DNA of 64,000 nucleotides from positions 98,308 to 162,307 of the forward strand of contig NZ_AJPR01000006.1 of NCBI RefSeq assembly GCF_000266865.1, in the 5' to 3' direction. Below are positions 30,648 to 40,180 of the stretch, one piece after another. Made by a program: the position numbers and the translations under genes. The stretch's first letter is position 1, and the number at the start of each line of letters is the position of its first letter. Below the pieces are notes generated by a model. It made no database searches. It saw only the letters and a list, made by a program, of their open reading frames with translations, and was not told the origin of the DNA. Source of the stretch: Mycoplasmopsis agalactiae 14628 (GTDB taxonomy: Bacteria > Bacillota_I > Bacilli_A > Mycoplasmatales > Metamycoplasmataceae).

Positions 30648-31912
30648 TTATGCTTGCTCTATATTTTGCTCTTTGCCCTTTTTGTATGTTAAGTATGATA
30701 CCAAAATTCCTATAGCACAGGTAAAAACGATTAATGAGTAAATATAAATATCCTGCTTTGGTTGATATCAAAGTAAATAACACACTAATCATTGATGATA
30801 ATAAAGTTCTGAATACTATAGCTATTCCATTTTGCTTATGGAAATGATTTTTACTAAAGAGTTCATATGATGTTGAATAATAAATAGGGATAAATAATGA
30901 ATAAGCAAATTGCTGTAAGGCAATTATAAAGACATATGAAATTAAGTTTACTTTTGCTTCTGAGTTCATGAAAAATAGTCAAACAAAGTTTAAGGTTCCT
31001 AATACAGTAATTAATGTTATAAACAGCGATTTGCTTTTTTTAATTTTTGACTGAAAAAAATAAATAATAATAACGCCTAATAGTGAAAAAGTTGTAAAAA
31101 TTATAGAAAAGTAAAAACCTCAGTTATCAATTTTGTATTCAGAGTTCCCAAAACTATTAAAATATTGAGAAAGTCCTGAAGTATTTGGAAACAAGAATAT
31201 TCCTATAAAAAGTGAACCAGACAAAATGAACATTCATGACATTACAATATTTGATTTTTTTAACTTATTTTCGGCACTATCTGTCAATGCGGGCGCACTA
31301 AATACAGTTGCTTCTTTATTCACTTTTAATGAATAGTACAAAATTCCCGAAACTAAGTAAGTAACCATATTCATTGTTATTAGTCAATAAAAACTTAGAT
31401 TCTTAAATAAAAAGAACGATAAGATTGTCAAAGCAAAAACCTAGTGAAGTTGCTAAGGAGTTAGATGCATTAAACTTCTGCATCTGATCATTATTATCAG
31501 CAATAAAATAAATTATATTCTTTAGAAAAATAAATCTAAATGAATGAATAAAACCTAATATAGTACTAAAAGTTATTAAAATTATTGATAATGTCGTCTT
31601 CAAATCTTTGTTACTATCGTCTTTGTTTAATATGATAAATGTTATTAATGACGGGATTAATATAGCAAAACTTAATAAATCACAAACTAGTAGTATAAAC
31701 TTGTCATTTTTGACTTTTTTTACTATTTTAGAGCTAAATAAGTAAACTATTATTGATGGAAGCTGAATTAATAGATACAAAAACGTTACAAGTCAAAGGT
31801 TGCCAGTGAACTTAAATATAAATATTGATGAACCTAATTTGAATGCTTCTGATCCAATTAAGGACAATGTTAATGAGCTTGTGTATTTTAGATTGTTTAC
31901 TTTAAATTTCAT
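30648..31912 (-). pseudogene. MFS-type transporter, two frameshifts
   Basis: The gene begins at ATG 31910-31912 (MKFKVNNLKYTSSLTLSLIGS) and shows about ten hydrophobic segments. The first frame stops after LGFCFDNLIVLFI. Removing one base from the A5 run at 31435-31439 restores FALTILSFFLFKNLSFYW. A second shift near 30750 turns IYSLIVFTCAIGILVSYLTY into a short wrong tail; the intact frame would end at TAA 30648. The family is major-facilitator-like; the substrate is unknown. It is the last gene of a four-gene cluster that is broken throughout. Confidence 0.75.
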
Positions 31913-32931
31913 CATAACAAAACTCCTATCATTAAAGTGTAATAGATGTTTTTTACAATAACAGTAGAGTTCATTGAATGTATAGAGTTCGCAGGTATAG
32001 CAATTGTTATTGCATCAGTATTTCTTATTTCGGTAGCATCTGTTGATCCTGAACCAAAATATAGTTTGTATGGAATTACATAATCATTGCAAATTTTTGT
32101 AACCTTGCGAAGTAATTTTTTATTTACATTTGTAAAAGTGTCAGCAACTCTAATTAGTATGTTTTCCTTGTCTCAAAAATCAGATTCAGATACTTCAAAT
32201 TTATTATGTTTTTGAATTTCCTTAAATACTTTTGAACCTTAATATCACGAATACCTCTTAATAGTATTTCCTCTTTAGTGCTCAAGCATATATTTATATT
32301 AATTTTAAGGTCATTAAGTAGGTGATTTAACAATAACACAGATAATCTATTATCATGATTATGGGCTGCTATGTCAATTTCAGATATTTAGGTCTTTGTA
32401 GCAGGCAGTATTTGACTTAATTCAGAATCTAGATCTTTATCTACGATATCTAAATTTATCTGTGGCCTATTGATTTTTCTATTCTTTTCTTGCGAATAAA
32501 TAAGATTATCAATACTATTACCATTAACTTCAGCAATAAATTTGTTACTTAAGTTATATAAATTAAACACTCCATTTTCTCAATAAGTAGTGCCTTGAAA
32601 AAATGCTTCGTTATTAATCACTAACCCACCAACTTCATCAGCATGAGCCAAAAATAGAACATTTCTCTTTTTTATACAAGATTTTGTCACCAAAAAAGCA
32701 TTATTGTTTATATTTGTAATCTTATTTTTTTATAAAAACTAATTTTATAAATTTAGCTTCCAAGCCTGGCAGCGATGGATGGGTTCAACCATTTAACAAT
32801 AAATTTTCAAGGCTTTCGCTATTGATCATTAACTCATTTAAAAAATAATTTTTTTCTTTAAGAATTTTTGATTTTTGATAAATATTTCAAGTTTCTCGAA
32901 TTCAATATAGTGATTTTTCGTTAAAAATCAT
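31897..32931 (-). pseudogene. M42-like aminopeptidase remnant, frameshifts and a nonsense codon
   Basis: Pieces of one metallopeptidase are recognisable: NVLFLAHADEVGGLV (metal-binding His and Asp), AAHNHDNRLSV, STKEEILLRGI (catalytic Glu-Glu) and IAIPANSIHSMNSTV. The intact reading would start near ATG 32929-32931 and end at TAA 31897. It needs a shift in the A7 run near 32737, an in-frame TAA at 32388-32390 bypassed, and another shift near 32226. Three independent lesions make it dead. The family removes N-terminal residues from peptides. Its end overlaps the transporter start. Confidence 0.75.
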
Positions 32932-33562
32932 GTTATTTTTTGAAAGAAAATCACGTGGGCTGAAAGTGTAGTCAAGAAAAGTCTTGTATTTATAATATTT
33001 GTTTATAAAAAAAGTATTTCAGCTAGTTGATAGCAAGAAGCTTTTTATGTTGTGCTTGTCGTTGTTCAAATCCAAAATAGCAGGCGAATTTGTTGTTATA
33101 AAATTCAAATCATTTGCAATTTGCATAATTCTTTTAGTTTTGTCTTTTAAAAAATACTTAGAGCTTGAATACGAAATACTGCATATTATTTTGAACTATT
33201 GCATACTTTTCTTCAGCTGCATATATATTTTTATAATTTTTATATTGCTTTGTAAATTTTTCTGCCATTGATTCAAATAAAATAAATTCAACAGTTACAT
33301 TATCTATTGATAAAATAACTAGATTGTCATCCTTTTTTACTAATGATGCAGTTGATGATGACAATAAATAATTAATGAATTCAAATCTTAGATAGTATGG
33401 AGAATCTTGCAAAAAACAAAAGTCTATATCATTTGGTTTTTTTGTAATAAGTTTTTCACTATAAAGCAAATAACTTCCTTTTAAGACAATCTTTAATGAA
33501 CCTCTTTTATGTTTGTTAAAAGTGCCTATGCATTGCTCAATATATTCAATTACTTTAACCAT
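32932..33562 (-). pseudogene. Nucleotidyltransferase-like protein, frameshifted
   Basis: The intact first part (ATG 33560-33562, 134 aa) contains VLKGSYLLYSEKLITKKPNDIDFCFL, which has the Gly-Ser and Asp-x-Asp arrangement of nucleotidyltransferase-fold proteins related to AbiEii-type toxins. It stops at TAA 33158 after a shift near 33185. In the next frame the sequence continues ISYSSSKYFLKDKTKRI through to the peptidase ORF without a stop, so the original boundary is unclear. The function of the intact protein is not known to me. Confidence 0.55.
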
Positions 33563-33563
33563 T

Positions 33564-34000
33564 CTAAGTTAATATCTCTTTGTCTGTTTTTCTTGCAATA
33601 AGTTGAGCATTTCTAATCTCAGATTCATTAATAAGAAACAATATTAATTCTTCAAGATTTATGCCAAATCCTGCTGTTTTAAGCAGGTTTTGGCTTTTTA
33701 TATCTAAATATAATTTATAATCATCAATATTATTATGCCTATTAATAGATTCAACTGTTTTATTATAGGTTTTGTGTCATTCTCCGGCACCAACAGTTTC
33801 ACCTATGCAAATAGGAGAATCAGAATTCTGAGCTATGCCTTTGTAATTCTTTTGATAAAAAGGAGCGATAATGGATGGACAATTGATTGATTGCAGAATT
33901 GAATCACTAAACTTATACACCAGGTATTTTTGCTATTTGAATTTATTGTTTTAATAAAAACACTGCCAAATTTGCCAAAATTTGTTTTGCCTGAATGCAT
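33564..34000 (-). pseudogene. Unknown gene at the head of the decayed cluster, one frameshift
   Basis: ATG 33998-34000 follows GTGGAG. The first frame reads MHSGKTNFGKFGSVFIKTI and is then out of frame. One base change around 33925 joins it to KYLVYKFSDSILQSINCPSIIAPFYQKNYKG, which stays open to TAG 33564-33566, two bases from the next start. The restored protein is about 145 aa, with GETVGAGEWHKTYN as its most distinctive stretch. I recognise no family. Confidence 0.5.
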
Positions 34001-34336
34001 ATTTTCTCCACACTTTCATTTAAGCTAAAACTAATCTATTATAAGTGTCTTTATTATGTTTTGTAGATACTGCAAAAATATGTGGAGAATTAAGACTATG
34101 AAAATAAAGGATTTGTAAATATATTGGCTATTCTTTATTTAATTTCATATGTTTACGATGCTGTTTAAAAGCTAGTTTATTTGCAATAAAAAATATTCTC
34201 GATGCAAAATTTTTCCCAATATTGCTGTTTTATAGTGCTTATTGAATTATGGTAAGTTAATATAAAAATCACATATAACAATATATGTGATGCGTAATAA
34301 AGGTTTTAGTTTATCCAAAATAATTAATGTATGGCT
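34001..34336. other. Gap upstream of the decayed cluster
   Basis: No gene is visible in these 336 bases. They contain a minus-strand TATAAT box (34038-34043) that could have driven the decayed cluster, one copy of the dispersed motif GCTGTTTTATAG (34224-34235), and the terminator of the rnhB transcript (34259-34291). Confidence 0.6.
34259..34291 (-). terminator. Terminator downstream of rnhB
   Basis: On the minus strand ATCACATATAT / ATATGTGAT forms a hairpin around TTG, followed by TTTTATATT. It lies 46 bases past the rnhB stop. Confidence 0.6.
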
Positions 34337-34960
34337 TTATCTATTTAACTTACATTGCTCATAAATACTAATTGCTTCTTTAACATTTTTATATGTTAAT
34401 CTGTGCTCAGGAGTAGCTCCATATTTAATTATTGATTCAGTATGTTTTTTTGTGCAATATCCTTTATGTTTTTCAAATCCATATTCTTTGTATTGATTAG
34501 CAATTTTAATCATATATCTGTCTCTAGTTACTTTAGCTAAAATAGAGGCACAAGCAACATTAAAACTTATAGAATCGCCTTTAACTAAATTAACTTGTTT
34601 AATGGCTAAATCGTCAATTTTTTCATAGTCAGTAATAACTAAGTCAGGCTTAGTATTTAAGGAATCTATACAAATTTTCATGCCATTTTTTGAGCTTTTC
34701 TTCGGATTATATTTATCTACATATGAAGAAGGCAAAGTGACAATATAATAATCAATGCAAACTTTTAAAATTTCATCAAATAGTATATCTCTTTGTCTTG
34801 AACTAAGCTTTTTTGAATCATTGATTCTTTCATTAACATAACTCTTAGGCATTATTACAGATGCTACAACTAATGGCCCTGCACAACACCCCCTGCCAGC
34901 TTCATCAACTCCAGCAATAAGCTTATAATCATTGCAATTTTTGAGTTCGTAATCTAACAT
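34337..34960 (-). CDS. rnhB: Ribonuclease HII, 207 aa
   Basis: The gene runs from ATG 34958-34960 to TAA 34337-34339. Motifs of RNase HII are intact: IAGVDEAGRGCCAGPLVVA (catalytic Asp-Glu), NDSKKLSSRQRD, ITDYEKID and VKGDSISFNVACASILAKVTRDR. The enzyme cuts RNA in RNA-DNA hybrids and removes single ribonucleotides from DNA. It follows a membrane protein gene by 28 bases. Confidence 0.95.
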   Translation of the reverse strand: MLDYELKNCNDYKLIAGVDEAGRGCCAGPLVVASVIMPKSYVNERINDSKKLSSRQRDILFDEILKVCIDYYIVTLPSSYVDKYNPKKSSKNGMKICIDSLNTKPDLVITDYEKIDDLAIKQVNLVKGDSISFNVACASILAKVTRDRYMIKIANQYKEYGFEKHKGYCTKKHTESIIKYGATPEHRLTYKNVKEAISIYEQCKLNR

Positions 34961-34988
34961 TTTGCATCCTTAAAATAAAGAAAATGAA

Positions 34989-36038
34989 CTATTTAAGTTC
35001 ATCCTTCTTTTCACTATTATCATCTTCCAAAATGTCTCTAGCTTCCGCTTCTACTATTTCACCATCAGAGCCTGATTTATTGGTTTTTTGAACACTTTGA
35101 ACATTTTCTTTTTCAGCACGTTTTTTAGCTTCTTGTTGCTCTAAAATATCTAATATTAAGTTTGCTAATGTTGCTTTTTCCATGCTTTGGTAGCCTGAAA
35201 TATATAATTTTTGAGCAGCATCATAAAGCTTATCATTTGGCAAGTCCATAAGCTTTTTATAATTCTTTTCTCTAGCTAACTTAGCTGGATCCAATTCTTC
35301 ATCCTTGTCCATTTTTTCTGGTTCTGATTCGTCTGCTTCTTCAGTTCCTTCAGCAGAATAATCACTAGGTTTTGCATCCAATTGACCACCAAAAGCAGCC
35401 TGAATGTTTTGTACTAATTCTTTAAGCTCAGGGTTTTCATCAAGTTGCTTTTTAGCCTCTTCATATCTTTGTACATTTATATATGCAATCTTAATAAGCA
35501 TATATCTTCTAACAAATACAAAGTAGGCAACAGCTAAAATTATGGTAAATAGTATAGTCAATATCATTCTTGCTAAGATGTAGTTACTAAATTCAAGATG
35601 TCCAGAAGAATTTACTCCTCTTCCTTGAATAATTGCTGATACTGAATTTCATATATTAACAAATAAAATTATGAAATATATTGTTAGCGGCCAAGAGTAA
35701 ATTTTTGCAAAGTTCTTTTTCTTATAGCCCTGTAAAACAGATAAAAACATCAAAATGGTAGACACTAAAATACCAGCAGAAGCTACATATTTGAATATTA
35801 TTCAAAACAAGTGCATGTTCTTTAAATATTCAGGAGTGAAATTTGTGTCAGTGCTCTTATTAAAAAATTCATTAGCGACATTTATATATGCAAGATCAAG
35901 TGACGCAGTAACTATAAAATAAAGAATTAATATAATAAATGAAACAAAAGTTGTAATGAAAATAGGACGAAAAGTTTTCTTTTCGTGCTTTCACAATCCT
36001 TCAAAAGATGCTTCAAATCTGAAGTGGCTATTAAACAT
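34989..36038 (-). CDS. Mycoplasma membrane protein with charged C-terminal tail, 349 aa
   Basis: ATG 36036-36038 lies behind AAGGAGAAAT, and the frame ends at TAG 34989-34991. Four hydrophobic segments fill residues about 25-185 (FITTFVSFIILILYFIV first, ILTILFTIILAVAYFVFV last). The remaining 165 residues are cytoplasmic, acidic and helical, with EEADESEPEKMDKDEELDPAKLARE in the middle. I recognise it only as a mycoplasma-type conserved membrane protein. It is downstream of the rluD-like gene and upstream of rnhB. Confidence 0.75.
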
Positions 36039-36084
36039 ATTTCTCCTTAAGGAAAATATTAATAATTAACTAAATAATATATTA

Positions 36085-37002
36085 TTAATTGTCATTTTTT
36101 AATAATTCGTAATCAAAATCAGCAATATCAAATTCTTTAGGTATATCAGAATATACTTCTATTAATTTATTTGTAACTGGGTGCATAAAACTTAATTTAT
36201 ATGCATGCAATCTTTGATTAAACTCATCAACACTTTTGCCATAAATGCTGTCACCATACACAGGATGTTTAATATATGCTAAATGCACTCTAATTTGGTG
36301 CGTTCTTCCTGTTTCAAGTTCACATTTTACTAAAGAATAAGGTTTGTTATCAATATAAAAGCTTTTTAGCATATGCACATATGTAACTGAACTCTTACCA
36401 TCTTTGTGAATGCTCATTAATTTTCTATTTTTAGTATCTCTTTGAATAGGCAAATTAATTTTAGTCACTTTGTTTGGCAATATTCCTTCACAAATGGCTA
36501 AATAAGTACGTTTAATTTGATGATTTTTAAGCATTTTAGCTAATTCATTGTGAGTTTCATTATCTTTAGCAATAATCAAAAGACCGCTAGTATCTTTATC
36601 AATTCTGTGCACTATTCCTAAGCGTAATAAACCATTAGTATCTGATAAATTATTTTTAAAATGATACATTAGTGCATTAACTAAAGTGTCATTAAGATGG
36701 CCGGGCGCTGGGTGAACAACTAATCCACTTGGTTTGTTTAAAATTAACAAATACTCATCTTCATACCTAATGTCAAGTGGCATATCAACAGCTTCAATAT
36801 TGCTCTCTTTTTCAAGCAATCTTAAAACAGTAATTACCATGCCTTCACGCACCATATAATTAGGCTTTCTAACAAATTTTTTATCATCTACATAAACAGC
36901 TTCTTGCTCAATCAACGCCTTGGCATCATTTCGAGTAATTTCAGAATTATCACTTATGTACTTGTCTATTCTTTCTTTGTATTTAACTTCTAATTGAATC
37001 AT
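36085..37002 (-). CDS. RluA/RluD-family pseudouridine synthase, 305 aa
   Basis: The frame runs from ATG 37000-37002 to TAA 36085. An S4-like N-terminus (RIDKYISDNSEITRNDAKALIEQ) precedes the catalytic domain with the signature HRIDKDTSGLLIIAKDN, where Asp is the nucleophile, and GRTHQIRVHLAYIKHPVYGDSIYG. The family converts uridine to pseudouridine in rRNA; the size and S4 domain fit RluD. It needs no TGA-Trp codon. Confidence 0.9.
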   Translation of the reverse strand: MIQLEVKYKERIDKYISDNSEITRNDAKALIEQEAVYVDDKKFVRKPNYMVREGMVITVLRLLEKESNIEAVDMPLDIRYEDEYLLILNKPSGLVVHPAPGHLNDTLVNALMYHFKNNLSDTNGLLRLGIVHRIDKDTSGLLIIAKDNETHNELAKMLKNHQIKRTYLAICEGILPNKVTKINLPIQRDTKNRKLMSIHKDGKSSVTYVHMLKSFYIDNKPYSLVKCELETGRTHQIRVHLAYIKHPVYGDSIYGKSVDEFNQRLHAYKLSFMHPVTNKLIEVYSDIPKEFDIADFDYELLKNDN

Positions 37003-37035
37003 ATGTTTGGAATTATAAATTATTAAAAAAATAAT

Positions 37036-37704
37036 TTAACTAACTAATCAAGGACAAAATACAAGGAAAGCAAGTGCAACATTAATTAAAATAAGCAGAA
37101 CTACTGGGAATTTCTTTTTGTACATAATTGATGAGAATATGACTGTAAACAAGACATAAATGAATAAAATCGGCATACCTATTTTTTCAAAATATTGCGC
37201 CTTTATTTTCATATTATCAATCTTTGCATAGTCACTAATAGATTTATTAAAAATAACTTGTGGAAATGCTATTCCTATTATAAGCTGAATAATTAGTGCA
37301 CCAATAATCCCAACAATTATAGGATTCATAATTTTAACTAACCCTTGCAAAAATGGCGACTTGTTTTTGCTTGACATTAGCTTCATTGAAAAAAACATTG
37401 CTAAAAATGGCACAAGCACAAATGTTAAATAGGTAAAGAACGTAAATATAAAGCCTCATCAGTGGCCATTTGCTACTAAATAACCTGTAGCAAAGGCTAA
37501 TTTAGTTGAGAAAACCCCTGGTGTTGCGTTACTTATTGTAAATAAATTTGATACAGTTTGGCTATCAATATTAGTTCCAAAATATTTATTCAAAAATTCC
37601 CAAAGTCAGCTAAATATAGGCATAAAGATCTGTCCACCACCAAATACTGACAAACTAATAAAGATAATAAATATGATTGTAGTTAATATCATTAAAAAGG
37701 TCAT
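37036..37704 (-). CDS. Chromate-transporter-family half (ChrA domain), 222 aa
   Basis: The gene runs from ATG 37702-37704 to TAA 37036-37038, the last residues being WLVS after a TGA-Trp. It has about six hydrophobic segments and the conserved SVFGGGQIFMPIF and SNATPGVFSTKLAFATGY stretches of the CHR family. It overlaps the other ChrA gene by one base (TAATG). The two short proteins probably act as a pair. Despite the name, the natural substrate in mycoplasmas is unknown. Confidence 0.8.
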
Positions 37705-38357
37705 TATTTACCGCCTTTCGAATGATCGTCACTAGGAATAATCAAATCACACTTATGATTTTTCTTGTTTCTTATTATTTTCTTTCTAGAAAAGTAAACA
37801 ATTGTAAAAATAACCATTATTGCCACCATAATAATAACTGGCATATTATATGGAGCTGGTACAAATAGTGCATATAAAATAGTTATTAAGAATAATAAAA
37901 ATCATAACCATTGTTTAATGGCTTTTAACCCTTTTTTAACATAGTTATAAACAAAAACAATTAATGATCCTATTATTGTTGATAAAACAGCAACTTCAAT
38001 CACAAAAAGATATTTAAGCGGAATATATTGAGTAAAGTAAAAAATCAAGAAACCAAAAATTACGTGTGGCAAAACTCCAAAAACAATAACAATTAATGCT
38101 TTTCAAAATCCTAAAGTTTTAAAAGCAATATAACTCAAAGCTTCGATAACTGAAGCACCAGGAAGCATGTTGGTTAAAATAACATTTTCTTCAAACTCTT
38201 TTTCACTTAATCAGCGATATTTATCTACTGAATATCTTTTAAAAATTGGCAACAAAGCATTACCGCCACCAAAGCCTATAAACGAAGTGAATATAATAAA
38301 TCAAAGTACTTTTCAAAATGATGGTTTAACTTTATGTGTTAACTCTTCTGTGTGCAT
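37704..38357 (-). CDS. Chromate-transporter-family half (ChrA domain), 217 aa
   Basis: The gene runs from ATG 38355-38357 to TAA 37704-37706. It contains the FIGFGGGNALLPIFKRYSVDKYRWLSEKEF signature near the N-terminus and LTNMLPGASVIEALSYIAF, which are the matching CHR motifs of the first half-transporter. The C-terminus is basic and cytoplasmic (FSRKKIIRNKKNHK). It is four bases downstream of trmB. Confidence 0.8.
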
Positions 38358-38360
38358 GCT

Positions 38361-38978
38361 TTATTCACCTTTTTGTGCAAAAATGTAATTAATTTTCTTT
38401 CCTTTTTCCGATCATTTTCTCTCATATCCTGTTTGATAATTATCTTCATTATGTTTTGAATTATGCAAATCAGTTCCATGGTCGATAATTCTTCAATGGC
38501 TGTTTTGTAGGGATAAAAGTGAAAATTCATAAAGGCCATCGTTATCACTTTTAAACTTCAAAATGCCGTCTTTATCAAGAATTTTTTTATATTTTTCTAA
38601 AAACAATGGATGTGTGAGTCTTCTTTTTTCATGTCTTGCTTTGGGTCATGGATCACTAAAAGTTAGTCATATAACTTTGCACTGTCCTTCAAAAATTTCA
38701 TCAACTTTAAAAGCATCATCAATCAATATTTTAAAATTTGAAAGTTTATATTCATTTGCTTTTTTAATGCACTTAGCAGCTACAGTTGGGTATTTTTCCA
38801 AGCCAATAAAGTTCAGTTCTGGATAAGCATTAGCTAATTCAACTATCATTTCACCTTTGCCCATACCAATTTCTAATACTGTTTTATCATCAAGTAAAAT
38901 TTTCGAATTGCCCTGTTTTATAAGGTAATTTGACATTTCTAGCTTGCCTTCAGCATTTCTATCATAACGTAATCTCAT
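38361..38978 (-). CDS. trmB: tRNA (guanine-N7-)-methyltransferase, 205 aa
   Basis: The gene runs from ATG 38976-38978 to TAA 38361-38363. The SAM motif [15 protein letters not shown], the [12 protein letters not shown] segment and the family-specific [20 protein letters not shown] are intact, with one TGA-Trp just before the last motif. It makes m7G46 in tRNA. Length is typical. Confidence 0.94.
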
Positions 38979-38995
38979 TTATAAATAATTCTATC

Positions 38996-39025
38996 AAAAA
39001 AGCAGTGGAATCTCCACTGCTTAAA
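38996..39025 (-). terminator. Intrinsic terminator after the 71-aa gene
   Basis: The minus strand reads AAGCAGTGGA-GAT-TCCACTGCTT followed by TTTTGATAG, a ten-base stem with a T run. It lies directly after the 39032 stop codon. Confidence 0.85.
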
Positions 39026-39031
39026 TGAATA

Positions 39032-39247
39032 TTAAATAACTTTTAATACAACTTCCTTAGATTTATGTTTACCTTTTAGAGAATCTCTTTCAACATGAAT
39101 AATCTCTACTTTTTCGTTACCGCTAGTATGGTCGCCTACTTTTTGCTTACGACGATAGCCTAGTACAGCAGCTTCAATATCTTCCAAGCTATTTGCAGTT
39201 GCAATAATTTCTTGGTTGACAATTAATTTAGCTTTATACTTGTACAT
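39032..39247 (-). CDS. Small conserved-looking basic protein, 71 aa
   Basis: ATG 39245-39247 has AAGGAG seven bases upstream and the frame ends at TAA 39032. The protein begins MYKYKAKLIVNQEIIATANSLEDIE and then has GYRRKQKVGDHTSGNEKVEIIHVERD, a Lys/Arg-rich centre that could bind nucleic acid. No membrane segment or Cys is present. I do not recognise a family. It is a single-gene transcript with its own terminator. Confidence 0.7.
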   Translation of the reverse strand: MYKYKAKLIVNQEIIATANSLEDIEAAVLGYRRKQKVGDHTSGNEKVEIIHVERDSLKGKHKSKEVVLKVI

Positions 39248-39519
39248 AAATCTCCTTAAGTAGACAAGTCATTGTCTACCTTATTAAATTATAGCAAAGG
39301 CAATGTTTATTATGGTTTTAAAATGCAATTTGCACAAGTTTTTTGCTCTTTGCTTTCTTAACTTTTAACTCTTTTACAATATAATAATAATGTATCCAAA
39401 AATACAATAATACTTACTTAATTTAAAATATTAATTAATAGCTAAATAAGCACAAATAAAATAAATAATTTATAAAAATATTAATAAATACATAAATTCT
39501 CACTACACAAAGGGGAACT

Positions 39520-40143
39520 ATGATTGCCGAACAGAATAATGGCAAGAGAATTTCTTTCCCTGTTGAAGGATCGATTATAGATGTACAGGCCTATAAATAT
39601 GATGGCACACTATATAGACAATGAAATGGCGTAAAAGTTCTTAGGAATACAAGTAAACACTATGTCCTTTTAATGTACAAAACAAGAGTTAGTGAACAAA
39701 ATAATCATAACTGAGTCTATAGAGACTATGTACTATGATTTTTACCTAAACGTTCAATGTATAATGCTCTCATTCTTTTAAAACCAAGCAAAAAGCAAAA
39801 TTATTCTTATATTAATGTTGCTTCATATCCTATTTATGAAGATAATACAATAAAGTTTATTGACTTTGATCTAGATATAAAAGCTTATCCTTCAAACTCT
39901 GTCTCAATTGTAGACAGCGAAGAGTTTAAAGAAAATTCACGGCGTTATAAATACCCAGATAAGCTTAAACAATTAGTTTGAGACGGCACACAAGAAGTTA
40001 TGCAGCATTATGAAAGACAAGGCTACTTTTTTAATGATGAAATAATTAACTATTACATTGATTTAGGTATTAAAGATTGTTCAATTGCAAAGAAATTCAG
40101 AGCCTCTAAAAACAAAAAAAGAGCAAAGAAAAAAAGCGAGTAA
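39520..40143 (+). CDS. DUF402-domain protein, 207 aa
   Basis: ATG 39520 follows AGGGGAACT, and the frame ends at TAA 40141-40143 with five TGA-Trp codons. The N-terminal half has the DUF402 pattern: a YRQWNGVKVLR strand, WVYRDYVLWFLPKRSMYNALILLKPS, then NTIKFIDFDLDIKAYP with the conserved acidic residues. In other bacteria, DUF402 proteins act as nucleotide phosphatases or RNA-binding factors; here the role is unknown. The C-terminus is very basic (KKFRASKNKKRAKKKSE). Confidence 0.75.
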
Positions 40144-40153
40144 TTCGCTTTTT
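40130..40153. terminator. Terminator of the DUF402 gene
   Basis: AAAAAGCGAG-TAA-TTCGCTTTTTT forms a stem across the stop codon, with a T run on the plus strand and an A run on the left. It can also act for the opposite strand. Confidence 0.8.
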
Positions 40154-40180
40154 TGCCTTTTTTATAGGTCTTTTGGTCGT

